Shown piece by piece: positions 1 to 7,580 of a stretch of DNA of 64,000 nt; the stretch's first letter is position 1; the number at the start of each line of letters is the position of its first letter. The DNA lies in contig CAJTXE010000008.1 of assembly GCA_910580225.1 (NCBI GenBank), positions 1 to 64,000 on the forward strand. The letters run 5' to 3'. Made by a program: the position numbers and the translations under genes. The notes below the pieces were generated by a model that was given only the letters and a program-made list of their open reading frames with translations, ran no database searches and was not told the origin of the DNA. This stretch comes from an uncultured Acetatifactor sp. (GTDB lineage Bacteria > Bacillota > Clostridia > Lachnospirales > Lachnospiraceae).

Positions 1-210
1 CATAATATTATTCATGGCCGCTTCGAATACTTCCAGAGCAGGCTTGCCTGATTTTGCTTCTACTTTTGCAAATGCACCGTATACAATCTTCTGTGCGACA
101 CTCTTCTTGCCGTCAAGCATGATATTGTTGATCAGCTTGGTTACCACTTTGTTATTGTATAAAGGATCTGCCAACACATCTCTTTTCTGAATATGTCCTT
201 TACGTGGCAC
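1..210 (-). CDS. rpsG: 30S ribosomal protein S7, N-terminal part (cut by window edge)
   Basis: This is the N-terminal 70 codons of ribosomal protein S7, which nucleates assembly of the 30S head domain by binding 16S rRNA. The translation begins (V/M)PRKGHIQKRDVLADPLYNN, typical of S7, and continues as an open frame to the window edge, so the C-terminal half lies outside. The start is a GTG at 208-210, preceded by a good GGAGGGAAG ribosome binding site. It lies downstream of rpsL on the same strand, the normal str-operon order; fusA and tuf would be expected beyond the edge. Identification is secure and only the C-terminus is unseen. Confidence 0.95.
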   Translation of the reverse strand, partial: MPRKGHIQKRDVLADPLYNNKVVTKLINNIMLDGKKSVAQKIVYGAFAKVEAKSGKPALEVFEAAMNNIM

Positions 211-541
211 GGTTCTTCCCTCCTTATTCATAAAGTGTGCTCTGTATTCCCCGGATACGTCAGATTAAATATATCTGTTCTGTATCCCCCATACAGGACA
301 CTCTGGCAGCAAGTGACACTGCCCTTCAATAGATCATCGGTACTCACATGTGTTTCCCCAAGTGTTCGCGCTGTTTATCTGTATTTCTGTATTATAGAAA
401 AAGGAGCTTTCCACAATCATCTTTTACAGGGAGTAAAAGACAGCTTCCTGTGTATTACAGAATTCCAACACTTTCTTAGTTTCGTTTTTGTGGACCAAAA
501 TGACGCTTGTTTCAAAAAAACAGTTTCCGCTTTCCCGAAAC
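211..541 (-). other. rpsL-rpsG intergenic region
   Basis: This 331-base gap is long for neighbouring ribosomal protein genes. It holds a small perfect hairpin (arms 280-285 and 291-296, CTGTAT/ATACAG) and a consensus -10 box TATAAT on the minus strand at 391-396. The best -35 match (411-416, TTGTGG) is only 14 bases away, so an internal rpsG promoter is possible but weak. In E. coli the rpsL-rpsG spacer carries the S7 autoregulatory site; whether this spacer does the same is inference. No convincing coding sequence was seen. Confidence 0.35.
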
Positions 542-964
542 TTATTTCTTTGCAGCCTTGGGCCTCTTGGCGCCGTACTTGGAACGGGCCTGCTTCCTGT
601 TGGCAACACCGGCGGTGTCAAGGGTACCACGGATGATATGATATCTGGTACCGGGCAAATCCTTTACCCTGCCGCCGCGAACCAGCACTACGCTGTGCTC
701 CTGCAGATTGTGTCCTTCACCGGGGATATAGCTTGTAACCTCGATTCCGTTGGAAAGACGTACCCTGGCCACCTTACGCAGAGCCGAGTTGGGCTTCTTC
801 GGGGTGAGAGTCTTTACAACAGTACATACACCACGCTTCTGAGGAGCGGATGCATCCGTAGCCTTCTTGTGAAGAGAGTTGTATCCCTTCTGCAGAGCAG
901 GTGCAGTGGACTTCTTTATGGAAGTCTGGCGTCCTTTTCTTACTAACTGGTTAAATGTTGGCAT
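542..964 (-). CDS. rpsL: 30S ribosomal protein S12
   Basis: S12 is the decoding-centre protein of the 30S subunit. The 140-residue product is full length and begins MPTFNQLVRKGR. The TPKKPNSALRK loop and the GGRVKDLPG loop both keep the lysines that, when changed, give streptomycin resistance, so the allele looks wild type. The ATG at 962-964 is preceded by a GAGGTGAAAC ribosome binding site. It is first in the transcript and is followed by rpsG. Unusually it does not follow rpoC closely: the gene upstream on the same strand is an ABC exporter, and a strong separate promoter drives it. Confidence 0.98.
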   Translation of the reverse strand: MPTFNQLVRKGRQTSIKKSTAPALQKGYNSLHKKATDASAPQKRGVCTVVKTLTPKKPNSALRKVARVRLSNGIEVTSYIPGEGHNLQEHSVVLVRGGRVKDLPGTRYHIIRGTLDTAGVANRKQARSKYGAKRPKAAKK

Positions 965-1078
965 TCTGTTTCACCTCTTTCATATATTAAGTGTTTATCT
1001 GTCTGCTGTGCTTTGGTTTTTCCAGTTCTCATGGCTTTCTGCAGCCAAAAACAGGAATATCCGCACGCACACTATGTT

Positions 1079-1107
1079 ATTATAGATGCTTACGGATATT
1101 CTGTCAA
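1079..1107 (-). promoter_or_regulatory. Consensus promoter for rpsL-rpsG
   Basis: On the minus strand a perfect TTGACA (1102-1107) is separated by 17 bases from a perfect TATAAT (1079-1084). Transcription would start near 1072, giving a leader of about 108 bases before rpsL. Such a consensus site explains how the str genes are expressed away from rpoBC. Confidence 0.85.
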
Positions 1108-1110
1108 TCA

Positions 1111-1251
1111 TTATTTCTGTCGTTTCCCATTATTTTTCATTCCTTCCGCCGTGGACACCGCCGCCCTTCCGTCCCCGGCCAAAATGGCAAATCCGTAGGC
1201 GTCCGTATTGGCAGCAAGCATCCCGTCAAAAGCTTGGATGATCTTCCGCAT
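1111..1251 (-). other. Short ORF or gene remnant upstream of the rpsL promoter
   Basis: A 46-codon minus-strand frame begins with ATG at 1249-1251 and ends at TAA 1111-1113, just before the rpsL -35 box. The open frame continues upstream to a stop near 1285. Its translation (ending STAEGMKNNGKRQK) looks protein-like rather than random, but there is no good ribosome binding site and I do not recognise a family. It could be the tail of a decayed gene. The rest of the 965-1482 gap shows nothing beyond the rpsL promoter and leader. Confidence 0.2.
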
Positions 1252-1482
1252 GCCCTGCCGCAGCAGCCCTTTCCCTCCGGTTCGAAAAAATCACTTCTGA
1301 CGCAAATGTCAGATTCCCCACATCGTCATTGGTATTCCTTCCTGCAAAACGAATTCCCTGTATGAAATATCATATCAAATATTGCTGTATTATTCAAGAA
1401 ACTTGCAGACAGTCTATCGGGTATCTCCTTCTACCCCGGTTCCTGTTCACGAATTGGCAGTCAGCCGGCCGTAAACAGCAGC

Positions 1483-3450
1483 CTACCCCGCATAATGCTG
1501 GGCCTGGGCTCTCCAAAGCTCAAAATACTTCCCTTCTTCCTGGACAACCAGCTCCTCGTGAGTCCCCCGCTGCACCAGTTCTCCCCCATGGAATACGGCA
1601 ATGTCATCACAGAATCTGCAGGAAGACAGACGGTGGCTGATGTAAATCGCGGACTTTCCTCCCACAATCTCATTGAACCTGGAATAGATTTCATATTCTG
1701 CAGCCGGATCCAGGGCAGCGGTAGGCTCATCCAAGACTACAATTGGAGCATCTTTGTACAGGGCCCTGGCCAGAGCGATCTTCTGGGCTTCACCCCCGGA
1801 GATTTCCACCCCGCTTTCCTCGAAATCTTTATACAGGCAGGTAAGGATCCCCAGAGGCATTCCGGACAGGCGTTCTCCGAACCCTGCCTGCTCAAGGGAC
1901 TTTGAAACCCTGTCCCCATCCGGTGTCATCCCTGCCGCCACATTCTGGGCCAGCGAAAAGGAAAAAAGCTGAAAGTCCTGAAACACCACGGAAAATACCT
2001 TTCTGTATTCCTCCTCTGTATATTGCCGGATATCCACTCCATTCAGCAGGATACGGCCCTCCTCCGGTTCGTACAGTCGGCACAGCAGCTTAATGAAAGT
2101 GGTCTTGCCGCTGCCGTTTTGTCCCACCACTGCAAGCCGCTCTCCTGCCCGGAACTTCAGGGAAATATGTCTCAATGCCCAGGTTTCCGTGCCAGGGTAG
2201 CGGAAAGATACATTACAGAACTCCACCTCGTATTGCTGTTTTTGCCCTGTACATGTCTGCGCCTGCTCCGGAGCCCCTGCCTGTGCTTTCGCCTGCATTC
2301 CCTCTGCCGAATATGCCTGTAAGGACTGTCCGTTTACCGGCTCCATGCTTCCCGTCTTTCCATCCTCCGGCTGAATGTTTCCCCCCTTCCCGCTTACCGG
2401 CAGATCCATAAACTCGAAATAAGCCCTCATGGCATCATTGTTCGTCCGCAGTCTGGTCAAAGCCATCACCAGACCGGAAAATCCTTCCGTAAACCGACTG
2501 ATACTGCCGATGTACAGTACCACATCTCCGACGCCGATCATCCCTGCCAAAGCCCTCAGGCCCACAAACAAATAAACAAAAGAACTCAGCATTGCAGTGA
2601 ATGCGGCGACACCCCCGGTATATTTAGCCTCATTTCGAATCTGGCCCTCCACCATATGCTTTCCGGCACTGTAGTGTTCTTCCATCTCCTCATTCACCAC
2701 TGCCTTCTGCCCATAAATCCGGATATCCTTTCCCGTGTGGTAAGTCAGCACATGGTTCTCCAGATAATATCCGTAGATACGGTTTGCAGCGATGACCTCT
2801 TCCATCAAAATATGACTCTTTTTTACCATTTTCCCACCAAGCCCCATGCCAACGAATCCGTTCAGCAGAATCGCTGCCAGAAGCAGAACAGACGCCCAGG
2901 GAGATGCCGCAAAGGCCAGAATACCCCGAACCTGCCCCTTGTAAGAAGCCATAAAAAGTGAGGCAGCCAGAGAAACGGAAAATCCCAGGGTAAATGCATT
3001 GGAAACCAGCGCCTGGAACTGCCACAGCAGATTCCCCAGCCCTTCTCCCCCGGTGTTCTCATAATCTTCAATCCTCTGCCGCAGCTGATAGGTTTTAGGA
3101 GATTCTACCTCCCCATAGTCCAGTTCCATCATCTTGTCACTGATGGCCATTCTGCAGGCCGGCCAGAAACGGTACTGCCTCTGATTCAGCAGATGCTTGA
3201 AAAAACTGGTCAGCAGATGCACCGCCAAACCGGCAGTCAGCGTGGCTGCCGCATAGAAAAACAGCTGCCTCGGTTCCGCCTGATTTACAATGCCATTGAG
3301 TATCTGGGTAGACAGATACAGAGTAACAAACGGAGAGAGTGCCGTAAAGACTGCCTGCAGCAGAATCAGGCCCAGATGCCCCGGGGAAATCCGGCGAATT
3401 TCTTTCAGGCTTCTTATAATTACATATATGTCTTGTTTCATTTTTTTCAT
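1483..3450 (-). CDS. ABC exporter half-transporter (membrane + ATPase domains), pair 1 subunit B
   Basis: A 655-residue type IV (exporter-fold) ABC half-transporter. The N-terminal ~330 residues carry the membrane helices. The nucleotide-binding domain follows: Walker A GQNGSGKTT near residues 443-451, Q-loop near 491, signature SGGEAQ near 551, Walker B VVLDEP near 571 and the H-loop histidine near 606. A low-complexity Ala/Gln/Gly-rich linker (about 370-405) joins the two parts. Its start overlaps the end of the upstream gene by 4 bases (ATGA), so the two are translationally coupled and very likely form a heterodimer. No peptidase domain is present. The substrate is unknown; peptide, lipid and drug export are all possible. 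It is clearly related to the 24405-26252 gene in the second pair. Confidence 0.9.
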   Translation of the reverse strand: MKKMKQDIYVIIRSLKEIRRISPGHLGLILLQAVFTALSPFVTLYLSTQILNGIVNQAEPRQLFFYAAATLTAGLAVHLLTSFFKHLLNQRQYRFWPACRMAISDKMMELDYGEVESPKTYQLRQRIEDYENTGGEGLGNLLWQFQALVSNAFTLGFSVSLAASLFMASYKGQVRGILAFAASPWASVLLLAAILLNGFVGMGLGGKMVKKSHILMEEVIAANRIYGYYLENHVLTYHTGKDIRIYGQKAVVNEEMEEHYSAGKHMVEGQIRNEAKYTGGVAAFTAMLSSFVYLFVGLRALAGMIGVGDVVLYIGSISRFTEGFSGLVMALTRLRTNNDAMRAYFEFMDLPVSGKGGNIQPEDGKTGSMEPVNGQSLQAYSAEGMQAKAQAGAPEQAQTCTGQKQQYEVEFCNVSFRYPGTETWALRHISLKFRAGERLAVVGQNGSGKTTFIKLLCRLYEPEEGRILLNGVDIRQYTEEEYRKVFSVVFQDFQLFSFSLAQNVAAGMTPDGDRVSKSLEQAGFGERLSGMPLGILTCLYKDFEESGVEISGGEAQKIALARALYKDAPIVVLDEPTAALDPAAEYEIYSRFNEIVGGKSAIYISHRLSSCRFCDDIAVFHGGELVQRGTHEELVVQEEGKYFELWRAQAQHYAG

Positions 3451-5261
3451 TTTTCCTCTCCCTCTTTATAATAACGGCTCTGAATTTCATACATGGCGGC
3501 ATATTTTCCCCCAAGCGCCATCAACTCCTCATGCGTACCCTCCTCCGTGATCCTTCCACCCTCCAGAAACAGAATCCTGTCACAAAATCTGGTGCTGGAG
3601 AGCCGGTGGGAGATAAAGACAGAGGTTGCTCCCCGGGTCAGTTCATTATATCTTTGGTAAATCTCATTTTCCGCCACCGGGTCCAGAGCAGCGGTTGGCT
3701 CGTCCAGGACCATAATACTCCCGCCCTTGTACAGTGCCCTGGCCAGTGCAAGCTTCTGCTTCTCTCCGCCGGAAAACTCTACACCGTCCTCCCGGACACT
3801 CTTCATCAAAATCGTCTTCTCCTTTTTGGGTAATGTTTCGATTTTATCACGGATTCCGGATAAATCCATAACCTTCTCCAGCTTCTCCCTGTCAATGTCC
3901 TCTTCCCGGCAAAGAGCAATGTTTTTCTCCACAGAGGCAGGCAGCAGATAGATCTCCTGGAAAACCGCCGACAACAGGGTATAATAGGCATCCCGCTCAT
4001 AGCTGCGGATATCCTTCCCTCCAATCAGAATCTGTCCCTTATCCCCATGATACAGGCCGCACAGCAGCTTCACCAATGTGGTCTTGCCCGCCCCATTGGA
4101 ACCCACCAGGGCAATCTTCTCCCCCTTCTTCACCGTGAAATTCAGGTCGCTGACCGTGTCCTTTTCGCTGCCGGGATACCGAAACGATACATCCCGGAAG
4201 ACAATCTCCGGCGCTTCCTTCGGAAGTTTTTCTCCCTTTTCCCTCCGGAAATGATCCGGAATCTCCAGAAACTCCCTCACATCACTGAAGGCAAAAGCCG
4301 TGCGCTGCAATTCCCCATAGTGCCCGATGAACCCCAGGAGCCAGGAGGAATACCGGGAAATCAGCCCGAAATATAAAACAAAATCCGCAGCCGGCATCCC
4401 GGCATTCACAATACGATATAAAAGAAATCCATATGCCGCGCCGTCCCGAATGAAATTCAGAATCCCTGCAAAGGCATCCACTCCCATGCCCCTGGCTTCT
4501 CCCCTTTTATACCACTTCATCCGTTCCTTCAGGAATCCGTCAAACAGCCCCCTTAACCAGTCTCTCATCCCATAGAGCCGGATATCCTTTGCCGCTGCAA
4601 ACTCCCCTGCCCGATTCCAGATATAATTGATTTTGCGGTCCAAAGGCACCCAGTCATCCTTATGTAGATGGTTCCAGACAATGTTTGCCCTGTTTACAAA
4701 GTAGGCTGCCAGCGTCATCACCGCCAGCAAAATCACCAGCCAGGGACTCAAAGAAGCGATCAGCACGGAATACGCCACCAGTCCCATCAGATCCGATGCC
4801 ATGCCTACAACCTGGGATAACAGCTGCTGGGTGCCGCTGCCGGATGCGTAAAGTACATTCAAGGCCTTCTGCATCTTGGTCTGTCCCTGGGGATTTTCCA
4901 GGTTCCCGTAGTCCATATCCATGGCTTTCTCACTGCACAGAGCAAGATACTGTATCCGGTTCAGCATGGCGCCCCAGCCAATCCCGGCATTCAGAATCTG
5001 ATTGACCAGATGCAGGACCAGCAATGCTGCAGATAGCCATAAAATATTCGCTGTAAGCGTCACCGCGGATGCGCCCTCCCCGATCCACTTCACCATATAG
5101 GAGGATAAATAGGTGGTGCAAAGGGGCAGCAGTACAAGCACAGGCATCTGCAGCATGGTGACCAACATCAGGGTTTTATCCATCTGCCAGGCTTTTCTCA
5201 GGGCAAAGACCAGATTGCCTGCCATGGAATGGACTTTGGGAGTTTGGGATTTTACTTTCAT
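3447..5261 (-). CDS. ABC exporter half-transporter, pair 1 subunit A
   Basis: A 604-residue exporter-type ABC half-transporter: six predicted membrane helices in the first ~310 residues, then an ATPase domain with Walker A GSNGAGKTT near 387-395, signature SGGEKQ near 497, Walker B MVLDEP near 517 and H-loop near 552. It is first in a two-gene operon with the 1483-3450 gene. The start ATG has an AAGGA site 9 bases upstream and a promoter at 5379-5406. The divergent XRE-TPR regulator at 5600 is the obvious candidate regulator. Its closest relative in the window is the 26239-28209 gene. Substrate not inferable. Confidence 0.9.
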   Translation of the reverse strand: MKVKSQTPKVHSMAGNLVFALRKAWQMDKTLMLVTMLQMPVLVLLPLCTTYLSSYMVKWIGEGASAVTLTANILWLSAALLVLHLVNQILNAGIGWGAMLNRIQYLALCSEKAMDMDYGNLENPQGQTKMQKALNVLYASGSGTQQLLSQVVGMASDLMGLVAYSVLIASLSPWLVILLAVMTLAAYFVNRANIVWNHLHKDDWVPLDRKINYIWNRAGEFAAAKDIRLYGMRDWLRGLFDGFLKERMKWYKRGEARGMGVDAFAGILNFIRDGAAYGFLLYRIVNAGMPAADFVLYFGLISRYSSWLLGFIGHYGELQRTAFAFSDVREFLEIPDHFRREKGEKLPKEAPEIVFRDVSFRYPGSEKDTVSDLNFTVKKGEKIALVGSNGAGKTTLVKLLCGLYHGDKGQILIGGKDIRSYERDAYYTLLSAVFQEIYLLPASVEKNIALCREEDIDREKLEKVMDLSGIRDKIETLPKKEKTILMKSVREDGVEFSGGEKQKLALARALYKGGSIMVLDEPTAALDPVAENEIYQRYNELTRGATSVFISHRLSSTRFCDRILFLEGGRITEEGTHEELMALGGKYAAMYEIQSRYYKEGEEK

Positions 5262-5378
5262 CTTTTCTTATCCTTTCCTTCTCTGAAAATTCGACACTCT
5301 AATACGCTCTCCGGAAACCGGTTTTTACGTATCAATGTCTGATAAAAAGCTTCCTGTCACAGCACACTTTCTGATAGC

Positions 5379-5406
5379 AGTATAACGGAATAAAAAAATC
5401 TGTAAA
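5379..5406 (-). promoter_or_regulatory. Promoter for ABC exporter pair 1
   Basis: Minus-strand TTTACA (5401-5406), 16-base spacer, TATACT (5379-5384). It points at the exporter genes and sits in the 338-base divergent region shared with the XRE-TPR gene. An operator for that regulator would be expected here; no clear palindrome was identified. Confidence 0.6.
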
Positions 5407-5524
5407 CCTGTTTTGCGCGAGCGGTAATGGGGATGGAATATGTGGTCATAATCCCTGTGTGAACAGCAGCGCTGCCCTGATTTCCATTGAACAGAAACTG
5501 CGGGTCCTTCCGCAAAATGAGACA

Positions 5525-5552
5525 TGGACTAAGGATAATAAAACGGTATAAT
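5525..5552 (+). promoter_or_regulatory. Promoter for the XRE-TPR regulator gene
   Basis: Plus-strand TATAAT at 5547-5552 with a partial -35 TGGACT at 5525-5530 (16-base spacer). The start codon lies about 40 bases beyond the expected transcription start. Confidence 0.5.
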
Positions 5553-5599
5553 AAAAGAAGAAGCTGCTAAGAAAAAACAAAAATGAAAGGTGCAAAGAT

Positions 5600-6523
5600 A
5601 TGAATACCGTATTCTCTGATAATTTAAAGAAATTCAGACAACAGAAAAACCTAACCCAGGAACAGGCCGCCGAGATATTAAACGTAAGCGCACATACGGT
5701 TTCCAGGTGGGAATGTAATATTACGCTGCCTGATGTTACCATGCTGCCAAAGATCGCAAAGCTTTATTGCGTTACAATCGATGACCTCTTTAAAGAAACA
5801 TCCACTGCATATGAAAATTATGCACAGCGGTTAGCCGCAGTTTATGAAGCCACACGAGAACCGGAAGATTTTATCCCTGCGGATCTGGAATTCAAAAAAC
5901 TCCTTGATAATGGCCGCTGCTCCGCCGATGACTTTAGAATGTACGGAATACTGCACCAATATATGATGCAATATTGCATTTACAGGGCCATAGATCTGTT
6001 TGACAGGGGGATCAAATGCGGAAAAGAGACCGCCGAAGACATCTTCTGGCGGACAAAACATCAAAAAATGCTCCTTTACTCACAAATTGGAAAAAGCCAG
6101 GAAAATATTGACTCAGCACTGCGGATCATAGAAAACGGCTCCCAGGACCCGGAAGACTGGATCTGCCTGATAGCAGCCTACAGGTATGCCGGCGAAGAGG
6201 AAAAGGCTTACGAATGGTTCATAAAAGCGATCCGAAAATTCCCGGATAAAGCGGCTCTCTATATCTACGGCGGCGATGCCTGCAAAAAACTGGGCCGATA
6301 TGAGGAGGCGCTCTCCTGCTGGAATAAGGCACTGGAAATCGACAGCAGCTTTTATGATGCAAAATATTCGAAAATATCCTATTACGAAGAAATCGGAGAC
6401 TACGAAGCCGCCTATAAAATCTGGTGTGAAGTCATCAAAGGACTCAGGGAAAGCGGCTATCACATCGAAGCTGCGGCAGACGAAAAGCAAGCCCGGGCCT
6501 GCCTGGACAAAATAAGGAAGTAA
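5600..6523 (+). CDS. XRE-family HTH regulator with TPR-like C-terminal domain
   Basis: The 307-residue protein starts with an XRE/Cro-type helix-turn-helix (residues about 6-62, including NLTQEQAAEILNVS and TVSRWE). A long helical region follows containing TPR-like repeats, clearest at about 195-275 (for example YRYAGEEEKAYEWFIKAI and LGRYEEALSCWNKALEID). Proteins of this build often sense a ligand or partner through the repeats and act on a neighbouring operon. The divergent ABC exporter pair is the likely target. The ATG is preceded by AAAGGTG. Function beyond DNA binding is inferred from architecture and position. Confidence 0.85.
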   Translation: MNTVFSDNLKKFRQQKNLTQEQAAEILNVSAHTVSRWECNITLPDVTMLPKIAKLYCVTIDDLFKETSTAYENYAQRLAAVYEATREPEDFIPADLEFKKLLDNGRCSADDFRMYGILHQYMMQYCIYRAIDLFDRGIKCGKETAEDIFWRTKHQKMLLYSQIGKSQENIDSALRIIENGSQDPEDWICLIAAYRYAGEEEKAYEWFIKAIRKFPDKAALYIYGGDACKKLGRYEEALSCWNKALEIDSSFYDAKYSKISYYEEIGDYEAAYKIWCEVIKGLRESGYHIEAAADEKQARACLDKIRK

Positions 6524-6672
6524 CCGCGGAAGGGTATTCCTGTTATCAATCTGAACCTTATCCTTGGCCAACAGTCCCACAGAATGCAGATTGACAATGT
6601 AAGGGTCCAAAATCAGCAGAAATCATTCCAAAACAGCACAATTCTCACCTTTTTCCTATCCCTGAACCATGC

Positions 6673-6678
6673 TAAAAT
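6673..6678 (+). promoter_or_regulatory. Possible extended -10 promoter for the glycyl-radical enzyme operon
   Basis: TAAAAT at 6673-6678 is preceded by TGC, forming an extended -10 element; the -35 region is poor. It lies about 60 bases before the activase start in a 214-base gap that holds no gene. Confidence 0.4.
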
Positions 6679-6737
6679 ACAGTCACCTCCAAAATTTCCC
6701 TGGAGAAAAGCATATAAGGAATTGCAGGTGATACCCA

Positions 6738-7580
6738 TTGACAGGAATCATTTTTGACCACAAAGAATTAGCCGTTTATGACGGCCCAGGATTACGGCAG
6801 ACCATTTTCTTCAAGGGATGCCCTCTGCGCTGCAGCTGGTGCCACAATCCGGAAGGACTGTGCCCCAGGCCCCAGCTGATGGTCAGCCATGCCTCCTGCA
6901 CCCACTGCGGCCGCTGTCTCCGGGCCTGTACCCACAAGACCTGCATTGCCTGCGGGGATTGTGTTCCTGTCTGTCCCCTGCACCTGCGGCAGATTGCGGG
7001 GCAGCTCCTCACTGCCGAAGAACTGTCCCTCCGGATTCTGAAAGATGCCGACTACTATGCCGCTTACGGCGGAGGCGTTACCTTTTCCGGCGGCGAACCG
7101 CTGATGCAGGCTGCCTTCCTTCGGGAAGTCCTTCTGCGCCTGCCCCGGGTGCACTGCGCCCTGGAAACCTCCGGCTATTGCCGGCCCGCTCTTTTTCAGG
7201 AGATTACGGCACTGCTGGATTATGTACTCATGGACATCAAATTGTTCGATGACACCCTGCATCGGCAGTACACCGGCGTCAGCAACCAATGGATTCTGCG
7301 CAATGCCCGAACCTTATGTCAGGGCCAAAACCCCTTTGTCATTCGGATCCCTGTGATCCCCGGAGTCAATGACACAGATGACAACTATCGTCAGACCGCA
7401 GCCTTCCTCTCCGGTGCACCCAGTCTGGTTCGGGTAGAATTTCTCCCCTACCACAAAACAGCAGGTGCAAAATACAGCATGGCCGGAATGGAATATAAGC
7501 CTCGGTTTGATCCCAATCGTCCCATCCATATTTCACAGGAAATCTTTGAAACCTATCGAATCAGGAGTGTGATCTTATGA
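6738..7580 (+). CDS. Glycyl-radical enzyme activase (radical SAM)
   Basis: A 280-residue radical SAM protein that would install the glycyl radical on the enzyme encoded next. The CX3CX2C cluster is at Cys28, Cys32 and Cys35 (GCPLRCSWC), preceded by the DGPGLRQTIFFKGC motif of this family. A ferredoxin-like insert follows (Cys54-57-60-64 and Cys69-72-75-79), with an unusually short linker of about four residues between its two cysteine sets. GGGVTFSGGEPLMQ is the expected SAM-binding glycine motif. The start must be TTG at 6738, because an in-frame TGA lies a few codons upstream and AGGTG is suitably placed. The 3' end overlaps the next gene by 4 bases. Confidence 0.92.
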   Translation: MTGIIFDHKELAVYDGPGLRQTIFFKGCPLRCSWCHNPEGLCPRPQLMVSHASCTHCGRCLRACTHKTCIACGDCVPVCPLHLRQIAGQLLTAEELSLRILKDADYYAAYGGGVTFSGGEPLMQAAFLREVLLRLPRVHCALETSGYCRPALFQEITALLDYVLMDIKLFDDTLHRQYTGVSNQWILRNARTLCQGQNPFVIRIPVIPGVNDTDDNYRQTAAFLSGAPSLVRVEFLPYHKTAGAKYSMAGMEYKPRFDPNRPIHISQEIFETYRIRSVIL

